In this document: in pieces, positions 34,387-45,720 of the stretch
How positions within the stretch are numbered: the stretch's first letter is position 1
Layout: the number at the start of each line of letters is the position of its first letter
Assembly: GCA_035048815.1 (NCBI GenBank)
Contig: JAUCBN010000017.1
Span: 10,474,936-10,538,935, forward strand
Direction of reading: 5' to 3'
Origin: Abelmoschus esculentus
Taxonomy: Eukaryota > Streptophyta > Magnoliopsida > Malvales > Malvaceae
DNA: 64,000 bases
The notes under the pieces: model-generated
Told to the model about the DNA's origin: nothing
Database searches by the model: none
Seen by the model: only the letters and a program-made list of their open reading frames with translations
Translations under genes and position numbers: made by a program

Positions 34387-35816
34387 TTGTTAGGTTTTGC
34401 TTTCATTAAGGAATTATACAAGTCTGACCATGATTTTGGTGAAGTGTACAAAATTTGTGAGAAAGGTGCACATGATAAGTTTTATAGAGATGATGGATAC
34501 CTATTCAAGGAAGGGAAGCTTTGCATCCCACAAGGATCCATTCGAGAGTTGCTCCTCAAGGAAGCACATGGGGCAGGACTAATGGGACATTTTGGAGTAG
34601 CGAAGACGTTGAACATGCTTCAAGAGCACTTGTATTGGCCAAAGATGAAACGAGATGTTGAGAGGCTATGTGAGCGTTGTATCACATGTAGAAAGGCCAA
34701 GTCAAAGGTCATGCCCCATGGCGTATATACTCCATTACCTATTCCTAATGTACCTTGGGTAGACATATCCATGGATTTTGTACTTGGGCTGCCACGTACA
34801 AAGAATAACAAAGATTCCATCTTTGTAGTAGTGGATCGATTCTCTAAATGGCTCATTTTATTCCTTGTAATAAGACTAATGATGCTTCATATGTTGCTAA
34901 TTTATTTTTCAGGAAAATCATGAGATTGCATGGTGTTCCAAGAACTATCGCATCTGATCGAGATGTGAAGTTCTTAAGCCATTTTTGGAGAACATTATGG
35001 AGCAAGATTGGAACAAAGTTGTTATTTTCTACAACTTGCCATCCATAAACAGATGGTCAAACTGAAGTGGTGAACAGGGTGTTATCCATGTTGTTGAGGA
35101 TAATCATCAAAAAGAATTTGAGGACTTGGGAGGAAAGCTTGCCACATGTGGAGTTTGCTTACAACCGATCCATTCATTCCGCCACTAAAATGTCACCATT
35201 TGAAATAGTATATGGTTTCAATCCCTTAACTCCATTGGATTTATTACCTTTGCCCGCTGATCAAATTGTGAACAAAGATGGGAGAAACAAGTCTGAATTT
35301 GTCAAAAAACTCCATCAACAAGTGCGGGACAATATTGAAAAGAGAACTAGGCAATATGAGCAACAAGCTAACAAGGGACGTAAACGAATTACATTCGAGC
35401 CGGGAGATTGGGTTTGGCTGCACATGAGAAAAGAAAGATTTCCAGCCCAACGCAAATCAAAATTGATGCCTAGAGGGGATGGTCCTTTTCAAGTGATCAA
35501 GCGTGTCAATGATAATGCCTATCAATTAGACCTCCCAGGTGAGTTTAATGTCAGTGCAACATTCAATGTGGCTGATTTATCTCCATTTCATGTAGGTGAC
35601 GATTTGGGGTCAAATCGCTTTCAAGAGGGAGGGAATGATACGATCACAACCAATAATGAATCAGAAGAATTTCCTATTGGACCTATGACTCGTGCTAAAA
35701 CCAAGAAATTTCAAGAGGCCATGGGAAATCTATTTATTCAAGGCTGGAAATTAGAGAATGCAACACCAACTATGTTGGAACAATACAACCTCCTACTTGT
35801 GCATGAGTTTGCATGA
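34387..35816 (+). pseudogene. Gypsy integrase and polyprotein tail (element B)
   Basis: Integrase in three pieces. At 34387-34923 the HHCC zinc finger is visible ([12 protein letters not shown], then [12 protein letters not shown]) and the first catalytic Asp region ([13 protein letters not shown]). One lost A near 34847 shifts the frame. The second Asp (ASDRDVKF) is at 34948-34975. A stop at 35047-35049 interrupts the segment before TDGQTEVVNR, which holds the catalytic Glu. From 35067 the frame is open to the end: AYNRSIHSATKMSPFEIVYG, a GPY/F-type module (RGDGPFQVIKRVNDNAYQLD) and NVADLSPF. No chromodomain of the usual type is visible. The tail FQEGGNDTI...GPMTRAKTKKFQEAM runs through the polypurine tract into the LTR. 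Confidence 0.92.
35623..35635 (+). other. Polypurine tract of gypsy element B
   Basis: aagagggagggaa directly before the LTR terminus TGATACGATC. It encodes part of the FQEGGND motif, so coding and priming functions overlap. Confidence 0.75.
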
Positions 35817-37441
35817 GTTCTTTCTTAAGTTTTTTAAATTTAATTTCAGCATGTGTGCATGAATAAATAATGTTTGATATTCATTTAAGCATGTTAGTTC
35901 AATTAAGTTCATTAGTTTAATTAATGCATGATAGTTCACTTAAAGCATGTTAGTTTTCTTATGTTTATGAGTTCATTTAGTGTGTGGATTAATTAATTAA
36001 ACTAGATCATTCAATGTAACTAGTTTCGTTAATTAAACTAGCTCATTAAATATGTTACATGCATTCACTTCTATTTTATTGAATAAAGTTGTTATCTAAT
36101 GGTTGCTTATATTTTCATCTAGGGTATTCATTTGGAATCAAATGGCTGATCCTTTTCTACAAGAATGACAAGTCATTTACTACCAATTAAAGACACTTGA
36201 AGACACCATGATGGCTGATCAGTTTCAAGACATTCAAGGGAGATTTACACACCACTTAAAGGCTTTCAGTTTCAACAAGAAAACAATGCATTGAAGAGCT
36301 CCTAAATACACCACTTAAAGAGGCACCTAAAGACTACTTAAGAGCTACTTAATCCTCCATAAAGCTTATCAGTTTTTAACAGAGAAGACATGCAATGAAA
36401 GCCTTCATTATCAGCACTTAAGGGAGAGTAAAGACAAGAATTAAAGCAACACTTAAGGAGGGAGTTCAAGGAATATCAGTCAACTTGTTCGCCATTTTTG
36501 GATTGGATACGAGCATATTTGAGTCTTGAGGTCTTCTTCAAACTTATTCCTCTATTTCTTAGGTCTCCAACGCACTTTGAATCACCTCAATCCGATATCA
36601 GGAGCTTAAGATGTGATTAAATTAGTGAAGAAAGTGCATGTTGGAAATTCAGTACGGGAATAGTCACAAGATGCTTGTTCAACAAATTCAAGAGGCCATT
36701 CAAATGCTGAATTCAATGCTTTATCAACAGCCCATTAAAGGAGGATGAATGACAACTTAATCAAGTTCATTAGCCCAAGAGTTTCTCCATGTGGATGATA
36801 TGTACGTCTACATTCATCTTACGAATGTCCACATTCATCCTTGTTAGATCAAACCTTTTTGGATGTCAATTGGAGATAGGATAACCTACAAATTAATAGG
36901 CCTTTAACACTAGAATAATGAGTCTTTAATCTTTGTCTAGGCTAATCAATTTGTTGTTGTCTTACACCTATAAATAGGCACTCATTTCATTGTAAAAGGA
37001 ACAACTTTTGGCATATATTAATTAAACTTTGAGAGTGTTCTCTTTTATAGTTCTTTTTGAACTTTATCGGCTTGCAAGATTGTTCTTGTGGCATTAATCC
37101 TTTTTCATTTTTTTTATATTGTTGGTTCCTAGTTCATATAACTAGAGGGTCGCAATCCATTAGCCTTTCACCCAAGTCACGGTTTAAAAACTCTTAAGGA
37201 ACGGGTCTTCACTTTTTAGTGTTGGTTCCTCCTTTGTTTACACCGCACCATCAATTATATTTCATCTTTTCATTTCCATCACCCATACATCCATATTTTT
37301 CATACTGCATCCTTAACACAACAATCAACTTATCATCATTCCATTGTCGTATCATCTTGTAATCATATCAATTACTTACTAGAGTCACGATAGGGCAATC
37401 ACATATACAAATTCGGATATTCTACAACCGCATTCATATCA
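35636..37441 (+). mobile_element. LTR-B4, complete 3' LTR of element B
   Basis: About 1.8 kb from TGATACGATCACAACC to cattcatatca. The first 180 bp encodes the end of the polyprotein. Contains a TATA box at 36969, a region rich in attaa/catgttag words (35860-36070), and two atggctgatc copies (36142, 36211) flanking the 69 bp lost in LTR-B2. The right end abuts LINE L-B at gggctggttttgg, which corresponds to 44450 in L-C. Confidence 0.85.
36969..36976 (+). promoter_or_regulatory. TATA box of LTR-B4
   Basis: tataaata within cacctataaataggc, about 470 bp before the LTR end. Confidence 0.65.
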
Positions 37442-38051
37442 GGGCTGGTTTTGGCCTTGTCGTCAGGGATCTTTAGATCTAAAAACTTTATCAATATTTG
37501 GTATTTCATATCAATTGAACATCAAGCTTTTTATTATAACTAGCTATTATCTTGTTCACCACAATAAGTCTTCTATTCTATTTATAATTAGGACTCCTAT
37601 TTACTCTCAACTTAATCCTTTTATACTACACGTGCTTGGTATCCTATTAAACACAACTCATTGTGTATCTTCTCAATCCCTTGAACTCTACCAAATCGAA
37701 GATTGACATATATATTTTCAACCCTTGGATAGGGGTCTGTCCAACACCTTTTATGGTGTATTCTTATCAAACAAGTCTACATGTTATTTTAAATTCTTGC
37801 TCTTCATGAGAAGTTTAGATGATATGGTGTTATGCTACTTTCTTGAACCTAATCCATCAGAACGAAGTATTCATGAGTTTGATTTTCCTACTTTAACTCA
37901 ATTTTATACAAAGACTCCATCATATGATGAGGGATATAGTTCTAAATGTCCCTGACCTCCATCAAAATCATCATTTAAGAAAGCTAGGATGAGCAGCAGA
38001 AAAAACTCTCCGGTGGAGGTTGACGATGATCAACCACGCCGAGGGAAATGA
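37442..38051 (+). pseudogene. LINE L-B ORF1 C-terminal part
   Basis: LINE sequence resumes here, equivalent to 44450 onward in L-C. The frame 37725-38051 reads MRSLDDMVLCYFLEPNPSE, then FDFPTLTQFYTKTPSYDEGY, a stop at 37953-37955 (CGA in L-C, so a C-to-T change), and a basic/acidic end (KKARMSSRKNSPVEVDDDQ). It terminates at TGA 38049-38051, overlapping the ATG of the endonuclease frame. By position this should be the C-terminus of LINE ORF1, the RNA-binding protein, but I recognise no domain. A twin-hairpin motif lies at 37721-37759. Confidence 0.55.
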
Positions 38052-38735
38052 AAATATTATGTTGGAACTGTCAGGGTCTTGGCAATGCCCAGGCTATTCA
38101 TGCATTACAACGTGTTGTCCACAAGTATGATGCCAATCTTTTATTTCTTTGCGAAACTAGATTAAATAGACACAATCTTGATTGCATTAAGATTAAGCTA
38201 GGAATGCAAGGTTGTATATCAGTTGAATCCAGCACCACTTGTACGGGGCTTGCTATATTTGGAATAATAAGACTACTATTGATTTGCTTTCTTACTCGGA
38301 TCGTCATATTGATGTTATTATATATTTTGGCCAATTGCAATTCCATTTTTCTAGTGCACATGGTTTTCCTGAAACGACAAACAAACATAAAACTTGGCAA
38401 CTAGTGGAGACATTACAATCAGCTTTTTCTCTTCCATGGCTCTTAGGGGGAGACTTTAATGAAATCCTACACGATAATGAAAACCAAGGTGGTATCCGTC
38501 GGGCATGATCACAAATTAATAATTTCAGAGATTGTCTTATGAGACATAATAAACCAAAATCTGGATGTTTCACTTGGACTAGATCTGGACCTAATACCGA
38601 AACCATTATGGAAAGAATCGATGGGCTCCTTGTTAAATCCTCTTGGTTTAATGTCTTTCCTAGCTTCTAAGCTACGTCATTCTTTCAAGCCCGATCTGAT
38701 CACTGCCCCATCTTAATGGACACTAGGCCTTCCCA
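38048..38735 (+). pseudogene. LINE L-B endonuclease domain of ORF2
   Basis: N-terminus of ORF2, an AP-like endonuclease that nicks target DNA. The start at 38048 gives the canonical MKILCWNCQGLGN, with CETRLN following. A frameshift near 38250 moves the continuation to another frame (38239-38508), which holds WLLGGDFNEILHDNENQGG with the GDFNEI catalytic motif. Later fragments show TWTRSGPNTETIMERIDGL and, after a stop near 38669, RSDHCPILMDT (the SDH motif). All expected endonuclease signatures can be located, but not in one frame. Confidence 0.88.
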
Positions 38736-39433
38736 TGCAATCAGAACGAAAGCTTCTAGGAACCTCTTCCACTATGAGAATTGTTGGGCTGATAACCCGG
38801 AAGTCTCTTCTCAGACTAAAGAGATTTGGTCTAACCCATCCAGCATGACCATTGTTAAACTTCATGAAATTGGGCATTTTCTAGAATCTTGGCAAACAAA
38901 CAAACGTATCAAGTCATATGAACATATTATTAACCAGTTAACTGACTTTATAAATATGTACCTCAAGCGACAACTTTCAGATGTTAATATCAATAATTTT
39001 ATATCTGCCAAAAGTGATATTGATAGCCTGTTTAATGCGAAAGAAATCTATTAGGCACAACGCGCCCGCACCACCTGGCAAGAACATGGTGACAAAAATA
39101 CTTCCTTTTTCCATGCAAGAGAAAACAATCGCCGACGAAAAACCCATATTACTGGGCTTTTCAACAATGAGAACATTTGGCAAACGCACACGAAAGATAT
39201 CATGGCTACTGCCATTGATTACTTCCAGACTCTCTTCTCATCCTCCTCTCCTACTATTGCATCTTCCATTTTGGACAACATTCCAAATATTATTACTGAG
39301 ACCATGAACAATGACCTTAATAAGGAATTCATAGTAGAAGAAATTACCACTTCTTTTCGCGATATTGATCCGAGGAAAGCCCCGAAGTTTATTACATATT
39401 TCCAAGTGGTTTCTTTAGCAAACATTGGGATAT
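38736..39433 (+). pseudogene. LINE L-B ORF2 linker and start of RT, truncated by an LTR
   Basis: Open 38716-39054 (NLFHYENCWADNPEVS, IKSYEHIINQLTDFINMYLK), then a stop in KEIY*AQRA and the TTWQEHGDKNTSFFHAREN linker, then the pre-RT region at 39202 (MATAIDYFQTLFSSSSP, DIDPRKAPKF). The LINE stops in aacattgggatat at 39433, where LTR-A2 begins with TG. The rest of the RT is missing from this copy. Confidence 0.85.
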
Positions 39434-40328
39434 TGATATGTGCACGCCCAAACTTAAATTCTGCCCATACCCTATGTCACACAAGTACAATCAGGGTGTT
39501 CTACTTAATCCTCTTTATTTATTCAATTGATGCGCTACATTCGCTTGCTATCTCATATTATATACCTATAATGTTTATTTCCTTATATTACTATTGATAA
39601 CTTAGTAATTGGTATTGAACCACAGCTTTATCTAGCTTATATTATGCATTATTAATATTCAACACATGTTTAGTAACATCATACTTATTAGTTTAAGTTG
39701 TTTCTTTGCAGGTTATATTAAACACAGCTTAAGGGACTATTGGCCAGCTTCGTTTTAGTTTGAATGCACCATTTGAGCTCAAAAAAGAATCGTTGTTTGA
39801 GGCACTTACCAGCTTCCAATCAGCACTAAAATGTACCAAACACTCCTAGGCAGCGCAATGAAGTGGATGCTAGCTTCATTCCAGTTCACGAATCTAGAAT
39901 GAGCTCAAAACGACAAATGATGAATTTCCATCCATATGGAATTTGGATCAGCTCCTACCCACTCTTAAGGATTGAGGAGAGTATTATGGCCCTAAGGATA
40001 AGTTCACTCAGCTAGGGGGTTAGCCGTTCAGCTCAAATCATCACTCAAAGATGGTGAACTTTCAGCTAGCTAAATCAGCTGGCTTGCTCAGCTCAAACCA
40101 ACTCAACCTTAGTTCATCCAGCTCATCTTAGCTCACCCTACAACCTACAACTCAAACATGGAAGGACATGTTCCCTCTCCAAGAGACACAACCGACCAAC
40201 ATGGAGGGAAACATGTTTTGGGCACCAAAACAAAGAGATGGCACTCTTCATTGGACAGATTCATGATGGTCCACTTGTGTTCCGATTTCGAGAAGGATAC
40301 GAGTAGAATTGGACTTTGGTGTCTTCAT
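39434..40328 (+). mobile_element. LTR-A2, 5' part
   Basis: Begins TGATATGTGCACGCCC inside LINE RT sequence. It holds the agctca-rich zone (39770-40160) and the conserved gggcaccaaaacaaagagat stretch. It breaks off after gtcttcat at 40328, where copy LTR-A3 continues. A short copied segment and satellite S6 follow. Promoter and LTR 3' end are missing. Confidence 0.82.
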
Positions 40329-40839
40329 GGAGGGAAACATGCACTCGAAGAAAGGGGTCTTTCACCGCGACAAATTCTCAAAGAGGGGTCGTCCATCACG
40401 ATATACGCTCAAAGGGAGAGACCGTTCATTACGACTTGCACACGAAGAAAGGGGTCATTTATCGCGATATACGCTCAAAGATAGGGGTCATCCGTCACGG
40501 TATACGCTCAAGGAGAGGAACCATTCACCATGAGATGCAATCGAAGAGAGGGGTCATTCATCGCGCCATACGCTCAAAGAGAGAGACCGTTCATTATGAC
40601 ATGTACTCGAAAAGAGGGGTTATTCATCGCAACATATGCTTAAAGAGTGGTCGTCCATCACGACATGTGCTCAAAAAGAGGGACCATTCATTATGCCATG
40701 CACTAGAAGAAAGGGGGCGTCCATCACGACATGCGCTCAAAAAGAGGGACCATTCATTATGCCATGCACTAGAAGAAAAGGTTCATTCACCGCGAAATAT
40801 GCTCAAAGAGAGGGGTCGTCCATCACGGTATACGCCCAT
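40329..40839 (+). repeat. 33-bp satellite array S6
   Basis: A short array of about 15 monomers. A pair of near-identical 66-bp units occurs at 40652-40717 and 40718-40783 (each with catgtgctc or catgcgctc and cactagaagaaa). It ends in gtatacgccca, where LINE monomer sequence begins. Confidence 0.93.
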
Positions 40840-41290
40840 TTAGGCAAGCACGTTTTAATCCCAACAAAACGACAACCAAATGTTACTTAATTAAATTTTA
40901 TGAGTTCAAATAGTTAATCAAGGACTTTTGGACAAAAATACACAGATTAAACTAAAATTTTCAGCTTTTTACTCTGTTAAAATTTGAACAGATTCTCCAT
41001 AAATCTCATTTAGACAAACACTTCTTAATCCCAACAAAACGACAACCAAATGTTATTAAATAAAATTTTAAGAGTTCAAATAGTTAATTATGGGCTTTTG
41101 AACAAAATTAAACAGATAGTTAATTAGCAAGCATGTTTTAATTGCAACAAAACGACAACCAAATGTTATTAAACCAAATTTTATGAGTTCAAATAGTTAA
41201 TTATGGCTTTTGAACAAAATTATACAGATTAATCTAAAACTTTCAACTTTTTACTCGGTTAAAATTCGAACGGATTGAACGGGATATAGT
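40840..41290 (+). repeat. About 170-bp tandem monomers, 5' end of LINE L-C
   Basis: Units begin accaaatg at 40875, 41045 and 41158. The first spacing is 170 bp, the second 113 bp (a 57-bp deletion). The last unit leads through gaacggattgaacggg to the CT-rich leader, exactly as in L-B. Confidence 0.85.
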
Positions 41291-42186
41291 TCTTTCTCTC
41301 CTCTCCCCTCCCTCTCTCACCCTCTCTTCCCTCTTTTCCCTTTCATGTCTTCTGCCGCCTCCACCGTCCCTCTGCACCAATCCTCCCCTCCCTTGATTGG
41401 CCATTTTTTACCATTTTCGCTGCTGGGAGAGGAAGAAACAAAACCCGTCTCAAACTCTACAAGGTATTTTCTTGTGATTTTTCTCATTCTTTCGCTTTAC
41501 TATTTCATTGTGAATCCTGCCTTTGGAACGCTATGTTTTCTGGTGGTCATCAACATCACTGTTGGTATGGATCTTTGCATGCCTCCGCCAACAATGACGC
41601 TCGTGTTCTCCAATCACCATAGCAGACTCAAAAGATACAACCAGTGAAATAAGTTGGGTTTTATTAATTATATTTCATGAAAGTTTTACTTGGTCTTTAG
41701 ACCAGATCATTGCTACACAATTACCACCCTTGAGAAGGGATCAATATAACATCATAGATGATGTAATAATCTTCATCAATATAACATCCGGCTGTCTCTC
41801 AGGTAAGAGATCTGGAGATTCCTTGAGTATTCTCCAATTCCATCTCCTTTATTGTTTGCTTCCTTTCTTAGAGATCTTAGTTGCAGAGATGAATCAAGCA
41901 AGTTACAATCTGATGTTGTATGCCTCAGTACTGTCTCAACCTAACCAGACTTCTTCCATCCTACAAGTATTTGTTATTTATTTTAGTAAGGATTCTTGGA
42001 TTGATTTTTACTTCGTCATGAACAGAACCTTGTTGTTCCCCTTAATCTTTTTACTATTATTATTCCTTAATTCCTCCATCCATTATTTTCCATATGGAAC
42101 CACAACTTTGATTCGCTATTTTATGTGGCCCTTGGATAGGGAATTCATATTTGGGTTCTAAAATGACTTTATCGATTGTTTAGTCT
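41291..42186 (+). mobile_element. LINE L-C 5' region, CT-rich leader and unassigned open stretches
   Basis: Matches L-B 30761-31591 up to 42104, then continues with sequence absent from L-B. Open stretches at 41345-41647 (MSSAASTVPLHQSSPPLIGH) and 41730-42161 have no domain I recognise. Both LINE copies share frame disruptions here, so this may be an untranslated leader. Confidence 0.5.
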
Positions 42187-42453
42187 ACAGGAGATCGCCT
42201 CTGCCGATCTCATCAATACTCCGATCACACGACATGGTTATGCACAGGATTTTGGATTGGTTATCGGTCCAACATATCTACATCTCCAGGAGATCGTTTT
42301 CATCGATACTAAACAAGATTATGGATTATCTATCGGTCCTACATATCTACATCTCCAAGAGATCACTTTTGTCGATCTCATCGATTCTCCGATCATACGA
42401 CATGGTTACAAACAAGGTTATGCATTGGCTATCGGTCCAACATATCTATATCT
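42187..42453 (+). repeat. 99-bp in-frame tandem repeat in LINE L-C 5' region
   Basis: Three units: 42187-42285 (99 bp), 42286-42354 (69 bp, a 30-bp deletion) and 42355-42453 (99 bp). Each ends atcggtccaacatatctac or a close variant. One frame (42176-42559) is open through all three and gives LQEI, then a DLIDSPIIRHGY-type stretch, then IGPTYLHLQ. Both lengths are multiples of three, so the frame was kept. Unrelated in sequence to the 33-bp satellite. Confidence 0.85.
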
Positions 42454-45009
42454 CCAGGTTAGCTTCTTTTTAAACAAATGTTTCAGGTTTTTGCATGTTA
42501 GATTTTATGGCTTTTGGTTTTTCTTTACCAGTGGTTTTGCTGGTTTTCTTTATCAATGATCCATGCTCGTACGTTTGTTATGGATCTCTCTCCATCACAC
42601 CTATGAGTTTGGTTTTTTGTTTTGGCGATACATTCTTCTACACTTAACCATGAACAATTTACCGATGTTGAACCTTGTCTTCAGCACGTTGTTCTGGCAT
42701 GTATTTCTCAATAGGTTTACGTTTTGTTGAGCAACAGCCGCCAGGTTGATCGCACAGTGCATTGGCATGTACGTCCATGTCTCTATAATCTCGACAAATT
42801 TTTTGGTCTGTACCGTTTTACAAGAACCGAGATAAAGGACTCAATCACATTCACAAGTCCTGAATGGATCTTTTTCGATCCAATCCCATCTCTGGCCGAA
42901 TTGGTTCGGTTTTGGCAGATTCAAGCAATCAAAACCTACTCAAACCTACTCCAAGAATGCGTAATTCCAATTCGTGTCTTTTTTCTCTAGCGATGACTGA
43001 AACTTGATGTGGTTTTGCTGGCTCTGTCTCCATCGACAAGTAAATTATTTCGGTTTGATCATAAGTTTTTACTACTATATGTATTTATTTTTTATTTACA
43101 TACCTCAATTTAGCTTAATTCTTTTTAGATCATGTTTCTCCTTTCTGTATATTCTGGACTATTATCTGTTTTATAACACATTGTTTAATATTTTGAATAT
43201 ACCACCCTTAACTAGGGATCCACCCAACACCTTTCATGGTGTAATATCCTCAAACAGGTTGCACTGTCTAAATCTCTTGTGACTCTATACTGCCAATCCA
43301 ACTAGGTTGGTAACTATCGCTTATTGGGTTCTCTCTTGTTTTATATCATGCTCATCTTATTTTTCCTGTTAACTTCATGTTTATACCATCTTTATAAGGT
43401 ATTTATCCAACACAATCTATGGTGTATTATCATCAACCAAACATTCTTGTTTAATTGTTACCCTTCTGTTCACGATTCCTTGGATGTATTCCAATCAAGT
43501 TTTGTTAGTACTTTTTCTATCTTCCTCTATTCTTTCGACGTCTGACATTGTTGCTTGCTATATTTATTTACCTTCTAATTTGTTTATTTGCCTTGTGTGG
43601 CAAAAAGCAACAAGCATGTCGATACTACAGGACATGTTGTTTCTTTCCCTAATGCCATGACGTTTTGGTAGTATGGCTCAACACTCCAGTTAGAGTGTAT
43701 AAGACAATACGTGAAAAAGGATCTGGTTTCGCTTCCTTGATAAGCTTACTACCTCCACAAGGTTTCGTTTTGCTCCATGTTTGCACCAAAGGTTTCATTT
43801 GGCTCTTTTTCATTGAGTCTTCTCTTGTTCCATGGTTTCTTAAATGCTATGTACGCCTTTTACCCTATTCTTTATGTCATGTTCCTCCCTTTTATTCTCG
43901 TTTTACTAATTTTGATTCTATTTTTTCCATGGCTTTTTCCTCTAATCTTTCTTCAAGATTGGTGCCTTGCCTCTCATTTGGTCTTTGGTAATCTCTCTTA
44001 CTCGGTAAGACCTCTACTTCCAAAAGTTTTGCTACCTTTATTATTGATGTTTGTTTCCTCAAAATTTGTATATTCTCTAGAATGGTATTATCATATTATT
44101 CCCATTATGATTGTTTTCGTTATGTGTCTACCAACCCTTCCACGGGTTCTTTCTAACACCTTTCATGGTGTATAATTTTTTAAATTCATAAATATACCAC
44201 CCTTTAAGTGGGAATTTTCTAACACCATCTCTGGTGTATTATCATCAACCAAACAATTTTTTAAAGTAACAACTCTTTTTTTTACGTTTCCATGGATGAT
44301 TTCATATCTCGAAATGTTATTACTTGCTCTCTTTTACTCTTTTTTTCAAGCTTTTGACATTAAGGATCGAGGGTTGCTTCCAAGACCCGTATTTCTACTT
44401 GGTACCACCACCTCTATATGTATATCACCACCATTGTCGACTAATTGGGGTCTGGTTTTGGCCTTGTCGTCGGGGATCTTTAGATCTAAAACCTTTATCA
44501 ATATTTTGTATTTCATATCAATTGAACATGAAGTTTTTTATTCTATAACTAGCTATTATCTTGTTCACCACAATAAGTCTTCTATTCTATTTACAACTAG
44601 GACTCCTATTTACTCTCAATTTAATCCTTTTATTATACTACACGTGCTAGGTATCCTATTAAACACAACTCATTGTGTATCTTCTTAATCCCTTGTACTC
44701 TACCAAATCGAAGATTGGCATATATATTTTCAACCCTTGGGTAGGGGTCTGTCCAACACCTTTTATGGTGTATTCTTACGAAACAAGTCTACATGTTATT
44801 TTAGATTCTTGCTCTTCATGAGAAGTCTAGATGATATGGCGTTATGCTACTTTCTTGAACCTAATCCATCAGAACAAAGTATGCATGATTTTGATTTTCC
44901 TACTTTAACTCAATTTTATACAAAGACTCCACCATATGATGAGGGATATAGTTCTAAATGTCCCCGACCTCCATCAAAAAACTCTTCGGCGGAGGTTAAC
45001 GATGATATT
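42454..45009 (+). mobile_element. LINE L-C 5' region with twin-hairpin motifs, and ORF1 end
   Basis: Long AT/TC-rich region with only short ORFs until 44737. Five copies of a twin-hairpin motif lie at about 43204-43242, 43385-43425, 44133-44171, 44199-44237 and 44733-44771. From 44450 it matches L-B 37442. The ORF1-like end (44737-45036: LEPNPSEQSMHDFDFPTL, TKTPPYDEGYSSKCPRP) is fused by deletion to the first codons of the endonuclease. Confidence 0.6.
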
Positions 45010-45720
45010 ATGCTGGAACTGTCAGGGTCTCGATAATGCCTAGGTAGTTCATGCATTACAATGTGTTGTCCACAAGCATGATGCCGATCTTTTATTTCTT
45101 TACGAAACTAGATTAAATAGACACAATCTTGATCACATTAAGATTAAGCTAGGAATGCAAGGTTGTATTACCAGTTGAATCCAGCCCCAGTTGTACAGGG
45201 CTTGCTATTATTTAGAATAATAAGACTACTATTGATTTTTCTTTCTTACTTGGATCGTCATATTGATGTTATTATACATTTTCGCCAATTGCAATTCCAT
45301 TTTTCTGGTGTACATTGTTTTCCTGAAACAACAAATAAATATAAAACTTGACAACTAGTGGACATATTACAATCAGCTTCTTCTCTTTCATTGCTCTTAG
45401 GGGGAGACTTCAATGAAATCCTACACGATAATGAAAAGCAAGGCGGTATCCATCGGGCACGATCACAAATTAATAATTTCAGAGATTGTCTTATAAGAAA
45501 TAATCTCTTCGATTGTAAACCAAAATCTGGATGGTTCACTTGGACCAGGTCTGAACCTAATACCGAAACCATTATGGAAAGAATCGATAGATTCTTTATT
45601 AACTCCTCTTGGTTTAATGTCTTTCCTAGTTTCTAGGCTACGTCATTCTTTCATGCCCGATCTGATCACTGCTCCATCTTAATGGACACTAGGCCCTCCC
45701 ATGCAACAGAACGAAAGCTT
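45010..45720 (+). pseudogene. LINE L-C endonuclease domain of ORF2
   Basis: Degraded start (LELSGSR then stop), followed at 45358-45636 by a good endonuclease segment: LLGGDFNEILHDNEKQGG, FRDCLIRNNLFDCKPKSG, TWTRSEPNTETIMERIDRF. A stop in SF*AT lies near 45636 and SDHCSILMDT at 45660-45690. This copy keeps NNLFDCKP, which L-B lost by a small deletion. Confidence 0.88.

Noticed and set aside
43004..44688. Several hydrophobic ORFs (43004-43282, 43777-44175, 44296-44688) as membrane proteins
   Set aside because: T-rich DNA naturally gives Phe/Leu/Ile-rich frames. They overlap each other and the twin-hairpin leader of the LINE, and the L-B copy lacks most of the region.
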